Positions 1 to 8,158 of a stretch of DNA of 64,000 nt are shown piece after piece. The DNA is from Thalassobaculum_A sp040219615. Lineage in GTDB: Bacteria > Pseudomonadota > Alphaproteobacteria > Thalassobaculales > Thalassobaculaceae. Within the stretch, counting starts at the first letter, position 1. The number at the start of each line of letters is the position of its first letter. Made by a program: the position numbers and the translations under genes. Where the stretch lies: positions 434,001 to 498,000 of the forward strand of contig NZ_JAVJSE010000010.1 in assembly GCF_040219615.1 (NCBI RefSeq), read 5' to 3'. The notes under the pieces were generated by a model. That model saw nothing but the letters and a program-made list of their open reading frames with translations, ran no database searches and was not told the origin of the DNA.

Positions 1-357
1 CAGGCTGAACGGCCGGCTGAGGGTGAAGACGCAGCCGGCCTGGGTGGCCCGCCGGACGTCGACCTCGGTCACCTCGGTGCCGATCAAGGCGATCGCCAGC
101 CCGGGATACGGGCTCGCGGGGTCGCGGCGCAGATGGTTGAACAGCATCGGCGCAGGCCCCGGCGCGATCTCGCGGTCGACCAGGACCAGGGCGAACGGGT
201 GGCCGGGATCGTCCAACCGCTCCCTGGCCTCGTCCGAGGACTGCACCCACTCCACGGAATCCTCCGGCAGCCAGTGCACGCCCTCGCGGATGCGGAACAG
301 GTCGTCACGCTGGCCACTGGCGACCAGGATGCGCTCCTCCGGTCGTATCAGGTTCAT
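1..357 (-). CDS. Response-regulator receiver-like protein, partial (C-terminus off the window)
   Basis: Reading leftward from an ATG at 357 the frame stays open to base 1, giving 119 residues with the C-terminus missing. The pattern is CheY-like: an early beta-strand (RILVASG), a hydrophobic strand ending in Asp (FALVLVD) followed by a loop and a helix ending HLRRDP, a third strand (LAIALIG), and a final TLSRPF where receivers usually carry a Lys-Pro. The phospho-acceptor Asp is plausible, but the N-terminal acidic pair is not seen and the conserved Lys is Arg, so this may be a degenerate or phosphorylation-independent receiver. An output domain could lie outside the window. Confidence 0.6.
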   Translation of the reverse strand, partial: MNLIRPEERILVASGQRDDLFRIREGVHWLPEDSVEWVQSSDEARERLDDPGHPFALVLVDREIAPGPAPMLFNHLRRDPASPYPGLAIALIGTEVTEVDVRRATQAGCVFTLSRPFSL

Positions 358-476
358 CGGTTCTCCCCCGTTGCGAGTCAGGCAACGGAGTCCGGGTAGC
401 AAGCGGCGTGCCGGACCGGGCTTAACCAATGAGAGTCCTGAGTCGCCGGCGATCGCGCATCGGGCGGCGTTCAACT

Positions 477-492
477 GCCGGGCGAGCCCGGC
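477..492 (-). terminator. Perfect GC-rich palindrome after the marR-like gene
   Basis: GCCGGGC and GCCCGGC flank a 2-base centre, about 30 bases beyond the stop of the MarR-type gene. It could act as a terminator stem, but no T-tract follows. The rest of 358-522 shows nothing recognisable. Confidence 0.3.
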
Positions 493-522
493 ACCGGATG
501 TGCGGCGCCGGGACGATTCTGC

Positions 523-1023
523 CTAGCAATCGCTGCCGGCGCTTGCGATCAGGCGTTGCAGGGCGTCGACCAGAATCCGGCTCTCGCCCAGGCCCATGGC
601 CCGGACCAGCCGGTCCTGGTGCGCCTTCGCGTCGTCGATCAGCTCGTCGACCAGCATCTCGCCGGCCGGGGTCAGGCGCACGAACACCCGGCGCCGGTCG
701 CCGGCGTCGGTGATGCGAACCACCAGCCCCCGCGCCTGCAACCGGTCGACGGTCTTGGTGATGGTCGGCTGGTTGGCCAGGCAGCGCGCCGCCAGTTCGC
801 CGACGGTGACGCCGGCAGTGCCCCTCAGGACCGCCAGGATACGCCATACCGGGACCGGCACGCCGCGCGCCTTCAGGCGGTCGTGGAACTCGGCGCTGGC
901 GATGCCGGAGGCACGGGCCAGGAGATACAGCAGATAGCCGTCGACGAACCGTGCCGGCCGGCCGTCGTCGCCGGCTGCCGCCGGGTCAGCCCCGGGCGGC
1001 CGGGGTGCCGTAGCGTCCCGCAT
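523..1023 (-). CDS. MarR family transcriptional regulator
   Basis: The 166-residue product has a MarR winged helix: a helical N-terminus (GYLLYLLARASG), then VPVWRILAVLRG, a helix-turn-helix (TVGELAARCLANQPTITKTVDRLQ) and a wing (RITDAGDRRRVFVRLTPAG), followed by a C-terminal dimerisation helix. MarR proteins are usually repressors released by aromatic ligands. The start overlaps the end of the upstream flavin reductase gene by 38 bases, so the two are co-transcribed. The NicX-led catabolic operon is transcribed away from this pair, and a perfect palindrome lies in the divergent promoter. It is therefore the likely local regulator; the inducer is unknown. Confidence 0.85.
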   Translation of the reverse strand: MRDATAPRPPGADPAAAGDDGRPARFVDGYLLYLLARASGIASAEFHDRLKARGVPVPVWRILAVLRGTAGVTVGELAARCLANQPTITKTVDRLQARGLVVRITDAGDRRRVFVRLTPAGEMLVDELIDDAKAHQDRLVRAMGLGESRILVDALQRLIASAGSDC

Positions 1024-1483
1024 GATAGATCAGCGGCTCCCTGTCGGCGTGGCGGAAACGGGCGACCCGGCCGAGGAAGATGACGTGGTCGCCGCCCTCG
1101 ATGCTGCTGTCGGTGGCGCATTCGAAGCTGGCGACAGTGCCCGGCAGCACCGGCACGCCGGCGGTCCCGGCCTCCCAGTCGACCCCGGCGAAGCGGTCGC
1201 CGGCCGGCCGCGCGAAGCGGTCCGACAGCGCCCGCTGGTCGGCCGCCAGCACGTTGACGGCGAAGTGGCCGGCCTCCAGGAAGACGGGCAGGTTCAGCGA
1301 GCGGCGCGCCAGGCTCCACAGCACCATCGGCGGGTCGAGCGAGACCGAGTTGAACGAGTTGGCGGTCAGGCCGACCGGCCGCCCGGCGCCGTCCAGGGTC
1401 GTGACGATCGTCACCCCGGTGGCGAACCGGCCGAGGGCATCGCGAAAACCCCGGCTATCCGACGGATCGGCAGCGGTAGCCAT
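986..1483 (-). CDS. Flavin reductase domain protein (FMN-binding, HpaC-like)
   Basis: The product has 165 residues and the flavin-reductase-like split-barrel pattern: FRDALGRFATGVTIVTT, GLTANSFNSVSLDPPMVLW, FAVNVLAADQ and GDHVIFLGRV. Such enzymes supply reduced FMN or FAD to a partner monooxygenase. I chose the ATG at 1483 because it follows a GGTGGGG stretch; in-frame ATGs at 1507 and 1525 would run through a palindrome that looks like an operator. It is divergent from a catabolic operon containing an acyl-CoA-dehydrogenase-fold protein without the dehydrogenase Glu, which could be the monooxygenase that uses its reduced flavin. Confidence 0.85.
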   Translation of the reverse strand: MATAADPSDSRGFRDALGRFATGVTIVTTLDGAGRPVGLTANSFNSVSLDPPMVLWSLARRSLNLPVFLEAGHFAVNVLAADQRALSDRFARPAGDRFAGVDWEAGTAGVPVLPGTVASFECATDSSIEGGDHVIFLGRVARFRHADREPLIYHAGRYGTPAARG

Positions 1484-1518
1484 GCGCCCCACCAATCGTT
1501 CAGACATCAAAATATGCC

Positions 1519-1530
1519 ATTTCATGAAAT
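1519..1530. promoter_or_regulatory. Perfect 12-bp palindrome, candidate MarR operator
   Basis: ATTTCATGAAAT is self-complementary and lies in the 124-base divergent region between the flavin reductase/marR operon and the nicX-like operon. Its size and AT-rich sequence suit a MarR dimer, and its position would allow control of both directions. No footprint evidence exists; this is positional inference. Confidence 0.5.
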
Positions 1531-1607
1531 ACCAGCCGTTGCTAGGCTTCGCCAGATCTTTCGGCGGCCGGACGAAGCGGGCGGTCGCCAACAACAGGGA
1601 TACGCCC

Positions 1608-2654
1608 ATGCTCGCCGACCGGATCGAGGCCAAGTGGATCGACGCCTTCGCCCGGGTCTTCGCGCTCTGCAAGGTAACCGAGGGCGAAACCGTCGCCCTG
1701 CTGTCCGAGACCCAGTCGCGCGTCCTGAACGTCCGGCTCGCCGAGCTGGCGCTGCAGCGGCTCGGAGCCCGGCCGTTCCACGTGGTGGTCCCGACCCCGC
1801 CGCAGGACGCACCGGTGCCGGTACGATCGACCGGCGCCTCGGCCGCGCTCGGCGGGCAGGCGGCGGCGATCCAGGCGCTGAGAGCCTCCGGCCTGGTCGT
1901 CGACCTGACGGTCGAGGGCCTGCTGCACGCCCCTGAACTGCCCCAGGTGCTGGCCGACGGTGCCCGCCTGCTGATGGTCTCCAACGAGCATCCCGACGCG
2001 CTCGAGCGGCTGGTCCCGGCCGCCGGCGACGACCGCCCGGTGAAGGACGCGGTCAGGCGGGTGCGCGGGGCCGCCGCCATGACCGTGACCTCGGCGGCCG
2101 GCACCGACCTGACGGTCGACCTGCGCGAGGCCTCGACCGTCGGGGTCTGGGGCTGGTGCGACCGGCCGCGCACGGTGGCGCACTGGCCGGCCGGGCTGGT
2201 GGTCAGCTTCCCGCGCGCCGGATCGGTGAACGGCCGGCTGGTGCTGGACGCCGGCGACGCCAACCTGACCTTCAAGCGCTACCTGGACAGCGCGGTGACC
2301 CTGACCCTGGTCGACGACTACGTCACCGCGATCGACGGCACCGGCACCGACGCCGAGCTGATGCGCCGCTACTTCGCGGCCTGGGGCGACCGCGAGGCCT
2401 ACGCCACCAGCCATGTCGGCTTCGGGATGAACGCCCGCGCCCGCTACGAGGCGCTGGCGATGTATGACCGGCGCGACACCAACGGCACCGAGCTGCGGGC
2501 CTACGCCGGCAACTTCCTGTACTCGACCGGGGCCAACGAATTCGCCGGCCGCTTCACCAAGGGCCATTTCGACCTGCCGGTGCGCGGCTGCACGATCGCC
2601 CTGGACGGCGTCCCCGTGGTGGTCGACGGCGAGCTGGCGGAGGACCTGCGATGA
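1608..2654 (+). CDS. nicX: 2,5-dihydroxypyridine 5,6-dioxygenase family protein (NicX-like)
   Basis: The 348-residue protein matches the NicX (Hpo) family along its length. NicX is a mononuclear Fe(II) extradiol-like dioxygenase that opens 2,5-dihydroxypyridine to N-formylmaleamate in nicotinate breakdown. The iron ligands of the Pseudomonas enzyme (two His and an Asp) have counterparts at His269 (SHVGFG), His320 and Asp322 (GHFDLP), at nearly the same positions. The family signatures DRRDTNGTELRAYAGNF and AHWPAGLVVSFP are present. The start follows AGGGA at a 9-base gap. It heads an operon with a hydrolase overlapping by 4 bases, as nicX and nicD are neighbours elsewhere. M29 aminopeptidases share the fold, but the metal-site context favours NicX. 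The exact pyridine substrate is not shown. Confidence 0.8.
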   Translation: MLADRIEAKWIDAFARVFALCKVTEGETVALLSETQSRVLNVRLAELALQRLGARPFHVVVPTPPQDAPVPVRSTGASAALGGQAAAIQALRASGLVVDLTVEGLLHAPELPQVLADGARLLMVSNEHPDALERLVPAAGDDRPVKDAVRRVRGAAAMTVTSAAGTDLTVDLREASTVGVWGWCDRPRTVAHWPAGLVVSFPRAGSVNGRLVLDAGDANLTFKRYLDSAVTLTLVDDYVTAIDGTGTDAELMRRYFAAWGDREAYATSHVGFGMNARARYEALAMYDRRDTNGTELRAYAGNFLYSTGANEFAGRFTKGHFDLPVRGCTIALDGVPVVVDGELAEDLR

Positions 2655-3427
2655 CCGTCACCTATCTTCGGCAAGGCCGCGCCGGCCGACGGACCGTCGT
2701 GCTGCTGCACGGCATCGGCGGCGGCGGCGAGACCTTCGCGCCGCAGCTCGAGGCCCTGGCGGACGGCTTCGACGTGGTCGCCTGGAACATGCCCGGCTAC
2801 GGCGGCAGCCGGCTGGACGGCGAGATGACCTTCGCCGGCCTGGCCGAGGCGCTGGAGGGCCTGCTCGACCGCCTGAAGGCCGAGCGGGCCGATCTGGTCG
2901 GCCACTCGATCGGCGGAATGGTCGCGCAGGAATTCGTCGCCACCCGCCCGGCGCGGGTCCGCTCGCTGGTGCTGTCCGGCACCACCGCCGCCTTCGGCAG
3001 CAAGGACGGCAGCTTCCAGGAGAAGTTCGTGCGCGACCGCCTGGCGCCGCTGGACGCCGGCCAGACCATGGCCGACCTCGCCAAGGTCGCGGCCGACCGG
3101 CTGGTCGGCCCGGACGCCGATCCGTTCGCCGGGCCGGCGATCCAGGCGGCGATGGCCGCGGTCCCGGCCGACACCTACCGGGCCGCCATCCGCTGCCTCG
3201 CGACCTTCGACCGGTTCGCGGACATGGCCGGGATCGCCACGCCCACCCTGCTGGTCGCCGGCGAGGTCGACCGGAACGCCCCGGCCCGGACCATGGAGAG
3301 CATGAGCCGCAAGATCGCCGGCGCCCGCTACGCCTGCCTGGCCGCAACCGGCCACATGGCGCCGCTCGAGCAGCCGGCGGCGTTCAACGCGCTGGTCCGG
3401 GAGTTCCTGGAACAGGTGCCGGGATGA
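2651..3427 (+). CDS. Alpha/beta hydrolase (candidate N-formylmaleamate deformylase, NicD-like)
   Basis: This 258-residue alpha/beta hydrolase has an oxyanion loop (LLHGIGGG), nucleophile elbow GHSIGG with Ser86, acid Asp207 in GEVDRNAP and base His235 in TGHMAPLE. Its ATG overlaps the nicX stop (ATGA), implying translational coupling. In nicotinate catabolism NicD, an alpha/beta hydrolase of this size, deformylates the NicX product, so that role is the first guess. Sequence alone cannot exclude an enol-lactonase or other C-C/ester hydrolase. Confidence 0.75.
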   Translation: MTVTYLRQGRAGRRTVVLLHGIGGGGETFAPQLEALADGFDVVAWNMPGYGGSRLDGEMTFAGLAEALEGLLDRLKAERADLVGHSIGGMVAQEFVATRPARVRSLVLSGTTAAFGSKDGSFQEKFVRDRLAPLDAGQTMADLAKVAADRLVGPDADPFAGPAIQAAMAAVPADTYRAAIRCLATFDRFADMAGIATPTLLVAGEVDRNAPARTMESMSRKIAGARYACLAATGHMAPLEQPAAFNALVREFLEQVPG

Positions 3428-3445
3428 TCGGGCGCTGCGGCGGCG

Positions 3446-3569
3446 GGTGGGTTCCGGGCCGCGCTTCGCTTGCCCGGAATGACGAGGGGGAAATTGGGAA
3501 CCGGGAAGCTCCCCCCCCCTTCCGTCATTCCGGACGGCTCCTCCCCAGAGGGGCCGATCCGGAACCCAT
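3446..3569. repeat. Dispersed palindromic repeat, copy 1
   Basis: Two inverted arms (GTGGGTTCCGG then CCGGAATGACG on the left; CGTCATTCCGG then TCCGGAACCCA on the right) flank a variable centre. It fills the gap between the hydrolase and the acyl-CoA-dehydrogenase-like gene inside one operon. Four further copies occur in the window. Confidence 0.8.
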
Positions 3570-3604
3570 GGAGCGACGGGCATATGACGCAGACGGAGGC
3601 CATC

Positions 3605-4876
3605 ATGGACATCCTCGACCTCTCCGCCGTCCAGGCCGACCCACCGATCTTCGATCCGGCGGCGTTCCGGCTGACCGACCGCGAGGCCGAGCTCGGGCTG
3701 CTCGCCCGTCGGATCGGCAAGGGGCTGTTCGCCGGCCGCGCCGCCGAGATCGACCGCGACGCCCGGTTCCCGACCGAGAACTACCGCGACATGCACGCCG
3801 CCGGGCTGCTGGGGATCTGCGTGCCGGAGGCCGAAGGCGGCCGCGGTGCCGACTTCCGGGCCTACATGCTGACCGCCGCCGAGATTGGCCGCTACTGCGG
3901 CGCGACCGCGCTGACCTGGAACATGCATGTCTGCTCGTGCCTGTGGACCGGACCGCTGTCCGACGACCTGGAGATGACGGCGGATGACCGCGCCACCCAT
4001 GTCGAGCGGCGGTCGGTGCACTATCGCCGGATCCTCGACGACGGCGCGATCTACGCCCAGCCGTTCTCCGAGGGCGGGGCGGCGGCCGCCGGGGTGGTGC
4101 CGTTCTCGACCAGCGCCAGGCGGGCCGACGGCGGCTGGGTGGTCAACGGCAAGAAGATCTTCGCCTCGCTGTCCGGCCACGCCGACTACTACGGGGTGCT
4201 GTGCGGCGAGATTCGCGAGGGCGAGCGGCCGTCGCGCCGCGACACCATGTACATCGCGGTGCCGGCCACCGCCGACGGCGTGAAGGTGGTCGGCGACTGG
4301 GACCCGCTCGGCATGCGCGGCACGGTCTCGCGCACGCTGCTGCTGGAGGACGTGTTCGTCCCGGACGACGCCCAGCTGATGCCGCGCGGCGTCTACTACC
4401 AGGCCGCCACGCGCTGGCCGCACATGTTCATGACCCTGTCGCCGACCTACATGGGGATCGCCCAGGCCGCCTACGACTTCACGGTCGCCTATCTGCGCGG
4501 CGAGGTGCCGGGCCTGCCGCCGGTGAAGCGCCGCATGTTCCCGACCAAGCAACTCGGCGTCGCCCAGATGCGGCTGATGCTCGAGCAGACCAAGGCGCTG
4601 TGGTTCCAGGCGGTCACCGAGGCGCGGCCGGACCCCAGCAAGGAGCAGGTGCTGCGCGCCTACATGGCGCAGTACACGGTGATGGAAAACGCCAACGAGA
4701 TCTGCCAGCTGGCGATCCGGACCTGCGGCGGCCAGTCGATGCTGAAGTCGCTGCCGCTGGAGCGGCTGTACCGCGACAGCCGCTGCGGCTCGCTGATGCT
4801 GCCCTGGACCGCCGAGATCTGCCTGGACCGGGTCGGCCGCGAGGCGCTGTACGAGCCCGGCGAGCGGGACGACTGA
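3605..4876 (+). CDS. Acyl-CoA dehydrogenase-fold flavoprotein, catalytic Glu absent (possible monooxygenase)
   Basis: The 423-residue protein follows the acyl-CoA dehydrogenase layout: helical N-domain (AAGLLGICVPEAEGGRG), beta-domain (YAQPFSEGGAA, WVVNGKKIFASLSGHADYY, WDPLGMRGTVSRTLLLEDVFV) and C-terminal helices (RTCGGQSMLKSLPLERLYRD). At the usual catalytic position (YEGT in MCAD) it reads LPWT, and the isovaleryl-CoA-dehydrogenase position aligns with Met, so neither known Glu is present. Members of this fold without the Glu include reduced-flavin monooxygenases such as DszC; a flavin reductase is encoded across the promoter. Start ATG 3605 follows GGAGG; its stop overlaps the next gene by one base. 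Hydroxylase is inference; the fold is secure. Confidence 0.75.
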   Translation: MDILDLSAVQADPPIFDPAAFRLTDREAELGLLARRIGKGLFAGRAAEIDRDARFPTENYRDMHAAGLLGICVPEAEGGRGADFRAYMLTAAEIGRYCGATALTWNMHVCSCLWTGPLSDDLEMTADDRATHVERRSVHYRRILDDGAIYAQPFSEGGAAAAGVVPFSTSARRADGGWVVNGKKIFASLSGHADYYGVLCGEIREGERPSRRDTMYIAVPATADGVKVVGDWDPLGMRGTVSRTLLLEDVFVPDDAQLMPRGVYYQAATRWPHMFMTLSPTYMGIAQAAYDFTVAYLRGEVPGLPPVKRRMFPTKQLGVAQMRLMLEQTKALWFQAVTEARPDPSKEQVLRAYMAQYTVMENANEICQLAIRTCGGQSMLKSLPLERLYRDSRCGSLMLPWTAEICLDRVGREALYEPGERDD

Positions 4877-6399
4877 TGCCCTCGATCGCCGCCTGGATCG
4901 ACCGCCACGCCGCCGAGCGTCCGGATGCGCCGGCCGTGCGGTTCGGCGACGCGACCCTGGACTATGCCCGGATGGCCGCGCTGATCGACGGCACCGCCGG
5001 ATGGCTGCGCGCGACCCACGGGATCGGCCGCGGCGACCGGGTGGCCTGGCTCGGCACCAACCATCCCGACATGCTGGTGCTGCTGTTCGCGGTCGCCCGC
5101 CTGGGGGCGGTGCTGGTGCCGCTCAACTGGCGGCTGGCGGTGCCCGAGCTGCGCTACGTCATGCTCGACTGCGGCCCCAAGCTGCTGGTCGCGCAGCCGG
5201 CCTTCGCCGAAAGCGCGGCGGCGCTGCCGCACGACCCTGCGGCCTGCGCCGTCCACCTGGCCGACCCGGCCGCCGGCGGCCTGGCGGCGGTCGCCGGCGC
5301 AGCCACCGTCGAAGACACCGGCGGCGACGCCGACCCGCTGCTGGTCGTCTACACCTCCGGCACCACCGGCCGGCCGAAGGGCGCGGTGCTGACGCAGGGC
5401 GCGGTCGCCGCCAACGCCGCCAACGCCCGGGCCATGCACGCGATGACCGCCGGCGACCGCGTGCTGACGGTGCTGCCGATGTTCCATGTCGGCGGGCTGA
5501 ATATCCAGACCACGCCGGTGCTGCAGGCCGGCGGCACGGTCACCCTGCACGAGCGCTTCGACCCCGGCGCGACCCTCGCGGCCATCGAGACCCTGCGGCC
5601 GAGCCTGACGGTGCTGGTGCCGGCCACCCTGAAGGCGATGATCGAGCATCCGCGCTGGGCCGCGACCGACCTGTCGTCGCTGCGGGCGGTGGCCACAGGC
5701 TCCTCCGACGTGCCGGTCGAGCTGATGGTTGCGTTCCGCGACCGCGGCGTCCCGGTGATCCAGGTCTACGGCGCCACCGAGACCGCGCCGGTCGCGGTGT
5801 TCCAGACCGTCGGCGACCCCGACGGCGAGCTCGGCTCGATCGGTCGGCCGGCGCCGGGCTGCTCGATCCGGCTGGTCGACGAAGACGGCGCCGAGGTGCC
5901 GGACGGCACGGTCGGCGAGATCCAGGTGAAGGGCGCCAACGTCGCGGCCGGCTACTGGGACGACGACGCGGCGACCGCCGCCGCGTTCCATGACGGCTGG
6001 TTCCGCACCGGCGACCTGGCGCTGCGCGACCGCAACGGCGCCTATTGGTTCCGCGACCGCCTCAAGAACGTGATCATCTCCGGCGGCGAGAACATCTACC
6101 CGGCCGAGCTGGAGCGCGTGCTGCGGACCCTGGACGGGGTGGCCGAGGCCGCCGTGGTCGGGCGGGCCGACCCGCGCTGGGGCGAGGTGCCGGTGGCGGT
6201 GGTGGTGCCGGCGCCGGGGGCGGCGCGCGACCGGGCGGCGGTGCTGGCCGGCTTCCGGGACCGGCTGGCGCGCTTCAAGCACCCGAAGGATGTTGTGTTC
6301 GTCGAGGAGTTGCCGCGCAATGCGCTCGGCAAGGTCAGGGTCGATCTGGTCAAGGCCCTGGCGAGCGGCCGACCGGGCACGCAGCAGGGAACCCGGTAG
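4876..6399 (+). CDS. AMP-forming acyl/aryl-CoA ligase
   Basis: The 507-residue ANL-superfamily enzyme activates a carboxylate to its CoA thioester through an acyl-adenylate. Motifs in order: P-loop YTSGTTGRPKGAV, adenine motif YGATET, ribose-binding RTGDL, hinge region FRDRLKNVIISGGENIYP and the catalytic Lys in PRNALGKVRVD. Length is typical. The ATG shares a base with the previous stop, so it is translationally coupled to the acyl-CoA-dehydrogenase-like gene. The substrate is not readable; its place beside a ring-cleavage gene and a TRAP carrier suggests an aromatic or dicarboxylic acid. Confidence 0.85.
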   Translation: MPSIAAWIDRHAAERPDAPAVRFGDATLDYARMAALIDGTAGWLRATHGIGRGDRVAWLGTNHPDMLVLLFAVARLGAVLVPLNWRLAVPELRYVMLDCGPKLLVAQPAFAESAAALPHDPAACAVHLADPAAGGLAAVAGAATVEDTGGDADPLLVVYTSGTTGRPKGAVLTQGAVAANAANARAMHAMTAGDRVLTVLPMFHVGGLNIQTTPVLQAGGTVTLHERFDPGATLAAIETLRPSLTVLVPATLKAMIEHPRWAATDLSSLRAVATGSSDVPVELMVAFRDRGVPVIQVYGATETAPVAVFQTVGDPDGELGSIGRPAPGCSIRLVDEDGAEVPDGTVGEIQVKGANVAAGYWDDDAATAAAFHDGWFRTGDLALRDRNGAYWFRDRLKNVIISGGENIYPAELERVLRTLDGVAEAAVVGRADPRWGEVPVAVVVPAPGAARDRAAVLAGFRDRLARFKHPKDVVFVEELPRNALGKVRVDLVKALASGRPGTQQGTR

Positions 6400-6430
6400 G
6401 GCTTCACCACAGGACAGAGGGGATCACGTC

Positions 6431-7462
6431 ATGAGTCGCTTGTTTGCCGGTGTTCTCGGCGCCGGCCTCGGTATCGCCGTCTCGCTCGGCCTCGCGGCCG
6501 GCGCCCAGGCAGAAACCACCCTGAAGGTCTCCAACTGGCTGCCGCCGTCGCACCCGATCGTGCGCGACATCCTGAAGCCCTGGGGCGAACAGGTCGAAGC
6601 CGCGACCAAGGGCAGCGTGAAGGTCGAGATCATGGCGGCACCGATCGGCAAGCCGCCGGCCCAGTTCGACCTGATCAGGAGCGGTGCGGCCGACGTCGGC
6701 TACGGCGTTCACGGCTACACCCCCGGCCGCTTCAAGCTGACCCCGGTGGCCGAGCTGCCGTTCCTGTCCGACACTGCCGAGGCGCTGTCGGTCGCCTACT
6801 GGAAACTGCACGCCTCGACCCTGGCGAAGGCGGGCGAGCACGACGGCGTCCACGTGCTGACGGTGTTCACCCACGGCCCGGGCATGATCTTCACCAGCAA
6901 GACGCCGGTGACGAAGATCGCCGACACCGAGGGGCTGAAGATGCGGATCGGCGGCGGCGTGGTCGCCGAGGTCGCCAAGCGGCTCGGCATGGTCGGCGTG
7001 CAGGCGCCATCGCCGCAGGTCTACGAGATCCTATCGAACGGGGTCGCCGACGGCATCCTGTTCCCGGCCGAGTCGGTGCCGTTCTTCAAGATCGACACCA
7101 TCGTCAAGCACGGCACCTCGGTGCCCGGCGGGCTCTACAACACCTCGTTCTTCGTGGTCATGAACCAGGCGAGCTGGGACAAGCTGTCGGCCGCCGAGAA
7201 GGCCGCGGTCGACGGGGTCTCCGGCGAGGCGATGGCGCGGCTCGCGGGCAAGGCCTGGGATGCCGCCGATGCCGCCGGCATGAAGACCATGGCCGGCAAG
7301 GGTGTCGCCTTCGTGGCCGCCGACGATGCCTTCGCCGGCGCGCTGACCACCCGGATGGCCGGCATCGAGGACGGCTTCCTGGCCGCCGCCAGAGACGCCG
7401 GCATCGACGGCAAGGCGGCGATCGCCCAGCTCAAGGCCGACGTCGCCGCGGCGACCAAGTGA
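6431..7462 (+). CDS. dctP: TRAP transporter solute-binding protein, DctP family
   Basis: The 343-residue periplasmic receptor has a signal peptide (about residues 1-28, ending GAQA) and the DctP fold signature, including LKVSNWLPPSHP, HGPGMIF and a helix with the ligand-contacting Arg region (LKMRIGGG). AGAGGGG precedes the ATG. The dctQ gene overlaps its stop. DctP proteins bind carboxylates; the operon suggests the ligand is the compound degraded by the upstream enzymes. Confidence 0.9.
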   Translation: MSRLFAGVLGAGLGIAVSLGLAAGAQAETTLKVSNWLPPSHPIVRDILKPWGEQVEAATKGSVKVEIMAAPIGKPPAQFDLIRSGAADVGYGVHGYTPGRFKLTPVAELPFLSDTAEALSVAYWKLHASTLAKAGEHDGVHVLTVFTHGPGMIFTSKTPVTKIADTEGLKMRIGGGVVAEVAKRLGMVGVQAPSPQVYEILSNGVADGILFPAESVPFFKIDTIVKHGTSVPGGLYNTSFFVVMNQASWDKLSAAEKAAVDGVSGEAMARLAGKAWDAADAAGMKTMAGKGVAFVAADDAFAGALTTRMAGIEDGFLAAARDAGIDGKAAIAQLKADVAAATK

Positions 7463-7971
7463 CCGACGGCGACGGCGGGCATCCGGGTTACCCGGGACGC
7501 CCGCCGCATCCCCTGGCCCGGGCCGGCGGGCTGGCGGCCGATGCGCTCAAGCTGGTCGCGGCGGTGCTGCTGTTCGCGATGATGCTGGTCACCTTCGTCG
7601 ACGTGGTCGGGCGCTACTTCTTCGGGCGCTCGCTGAACGGCGCCTACGAGCTCACCGAGGTGTTGCTCGGGCTGATCGTGTTCGCCGGCCTGCCGATCGT
7701 CACCCGGCGCGGCGAGCACGTGACCGTCGACCTGCTGACCACAAGGCTGCCGGCGCCGCCGCGCCGCGCCCTCGCCCGCCTCGCCGCGGCCGCGACCGCC
7801 CTGGTGCTGGCGGTGCTGGCCTGGCGGCTGGGGTCGACGGCCCGCGACCTGCTCGGCTACGGCGACGCCACGGTGTTCCTCGGCATTCCCCTCGGCCCGG
7901 TCGCCGGCGCCATGGCGGCGCTGGCGGCGGCCGGGGCCGTGGCGGCGGCGGCGAAGGTAGCGCGGCCGTGA
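7459..7971 (+). CDS. dctQ: TRAP transporter small permease, DctQ family
   Basis: The 170-residue membrane protein starts with GTG overlapping the dctP stop. It has four predicted membrane segments, with the DctQ hallmark VTFVDVVGRYFFGRSLNGAYELTE in the first third and RRGEHVTVDLL in the middle. It joins DctM in the inner-membrane Na+-driven carrier. The gap to dctM is enlarged by a palindromic repeat. Confidence 0.9.
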   Translation: MTDGDGGHPGYPGRPPHPLARAGGLAADALKLVAAVLLFAMMLVTFVDVVGRYFFGRSLNGAYELTEVLLGLIVFAGLPIVTRRGEHVTVDLLTTRLPAPPRRALARLAAAATALVLAVLAWRLGSTARDLLGYGDATVFLGIPLGPVAGAMAALAAAGAVAAAAKVARP

Positions 7972-7987
7972 GATCGATGGACGAGGC

Positions 7988-8131
7988 GCCCGTCGCGTCG
8001 TGGGTTCCGGATCGGCCACGCTCGCGCGCAGCCGTCCGGAATGACGACATGAGTGCGAGGGCCGCGAGCAGCACTCCCCCCTATCGTCATTCCGGACGCG
8101 CGCAGCGCGATCCGGAACCCACCCGCCGCCT
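7988..8131. repeat. Dispersed palindromic repeat, copy 2
   Basis: This is the best-preserved copy. GTGGGTTCCGGATC and GTCCGGAATGACG on the left are mirrored by CGTCATTCCGGAC and GATCCGGAACCCAC on the right, about 30 bases apart. A leader CGCCCGTCGC precedes the left arm, as in copies 3 to 5. It lies between dctQ and dctM of one carrier. Confidence 0.85.
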
Positions 8132-8158
8132 CCACCCGCGACGCCGAGGCACCGGGTG

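Noticed and set aside
1608..2654. M29-type aminopeptidase instead of NicX
   Set aside because: The fold is related, but His269, His320 and Asp322 plus the DRRDTNG and AHWPAG signatures fit NicX better.
2501..4552. 683-codon minus-strand frame over the nicX-hydrolase-dehydrogenase genes
   Set aside because: Antisense shadow; it spans the non-coding repeat and has no recognisable fold.
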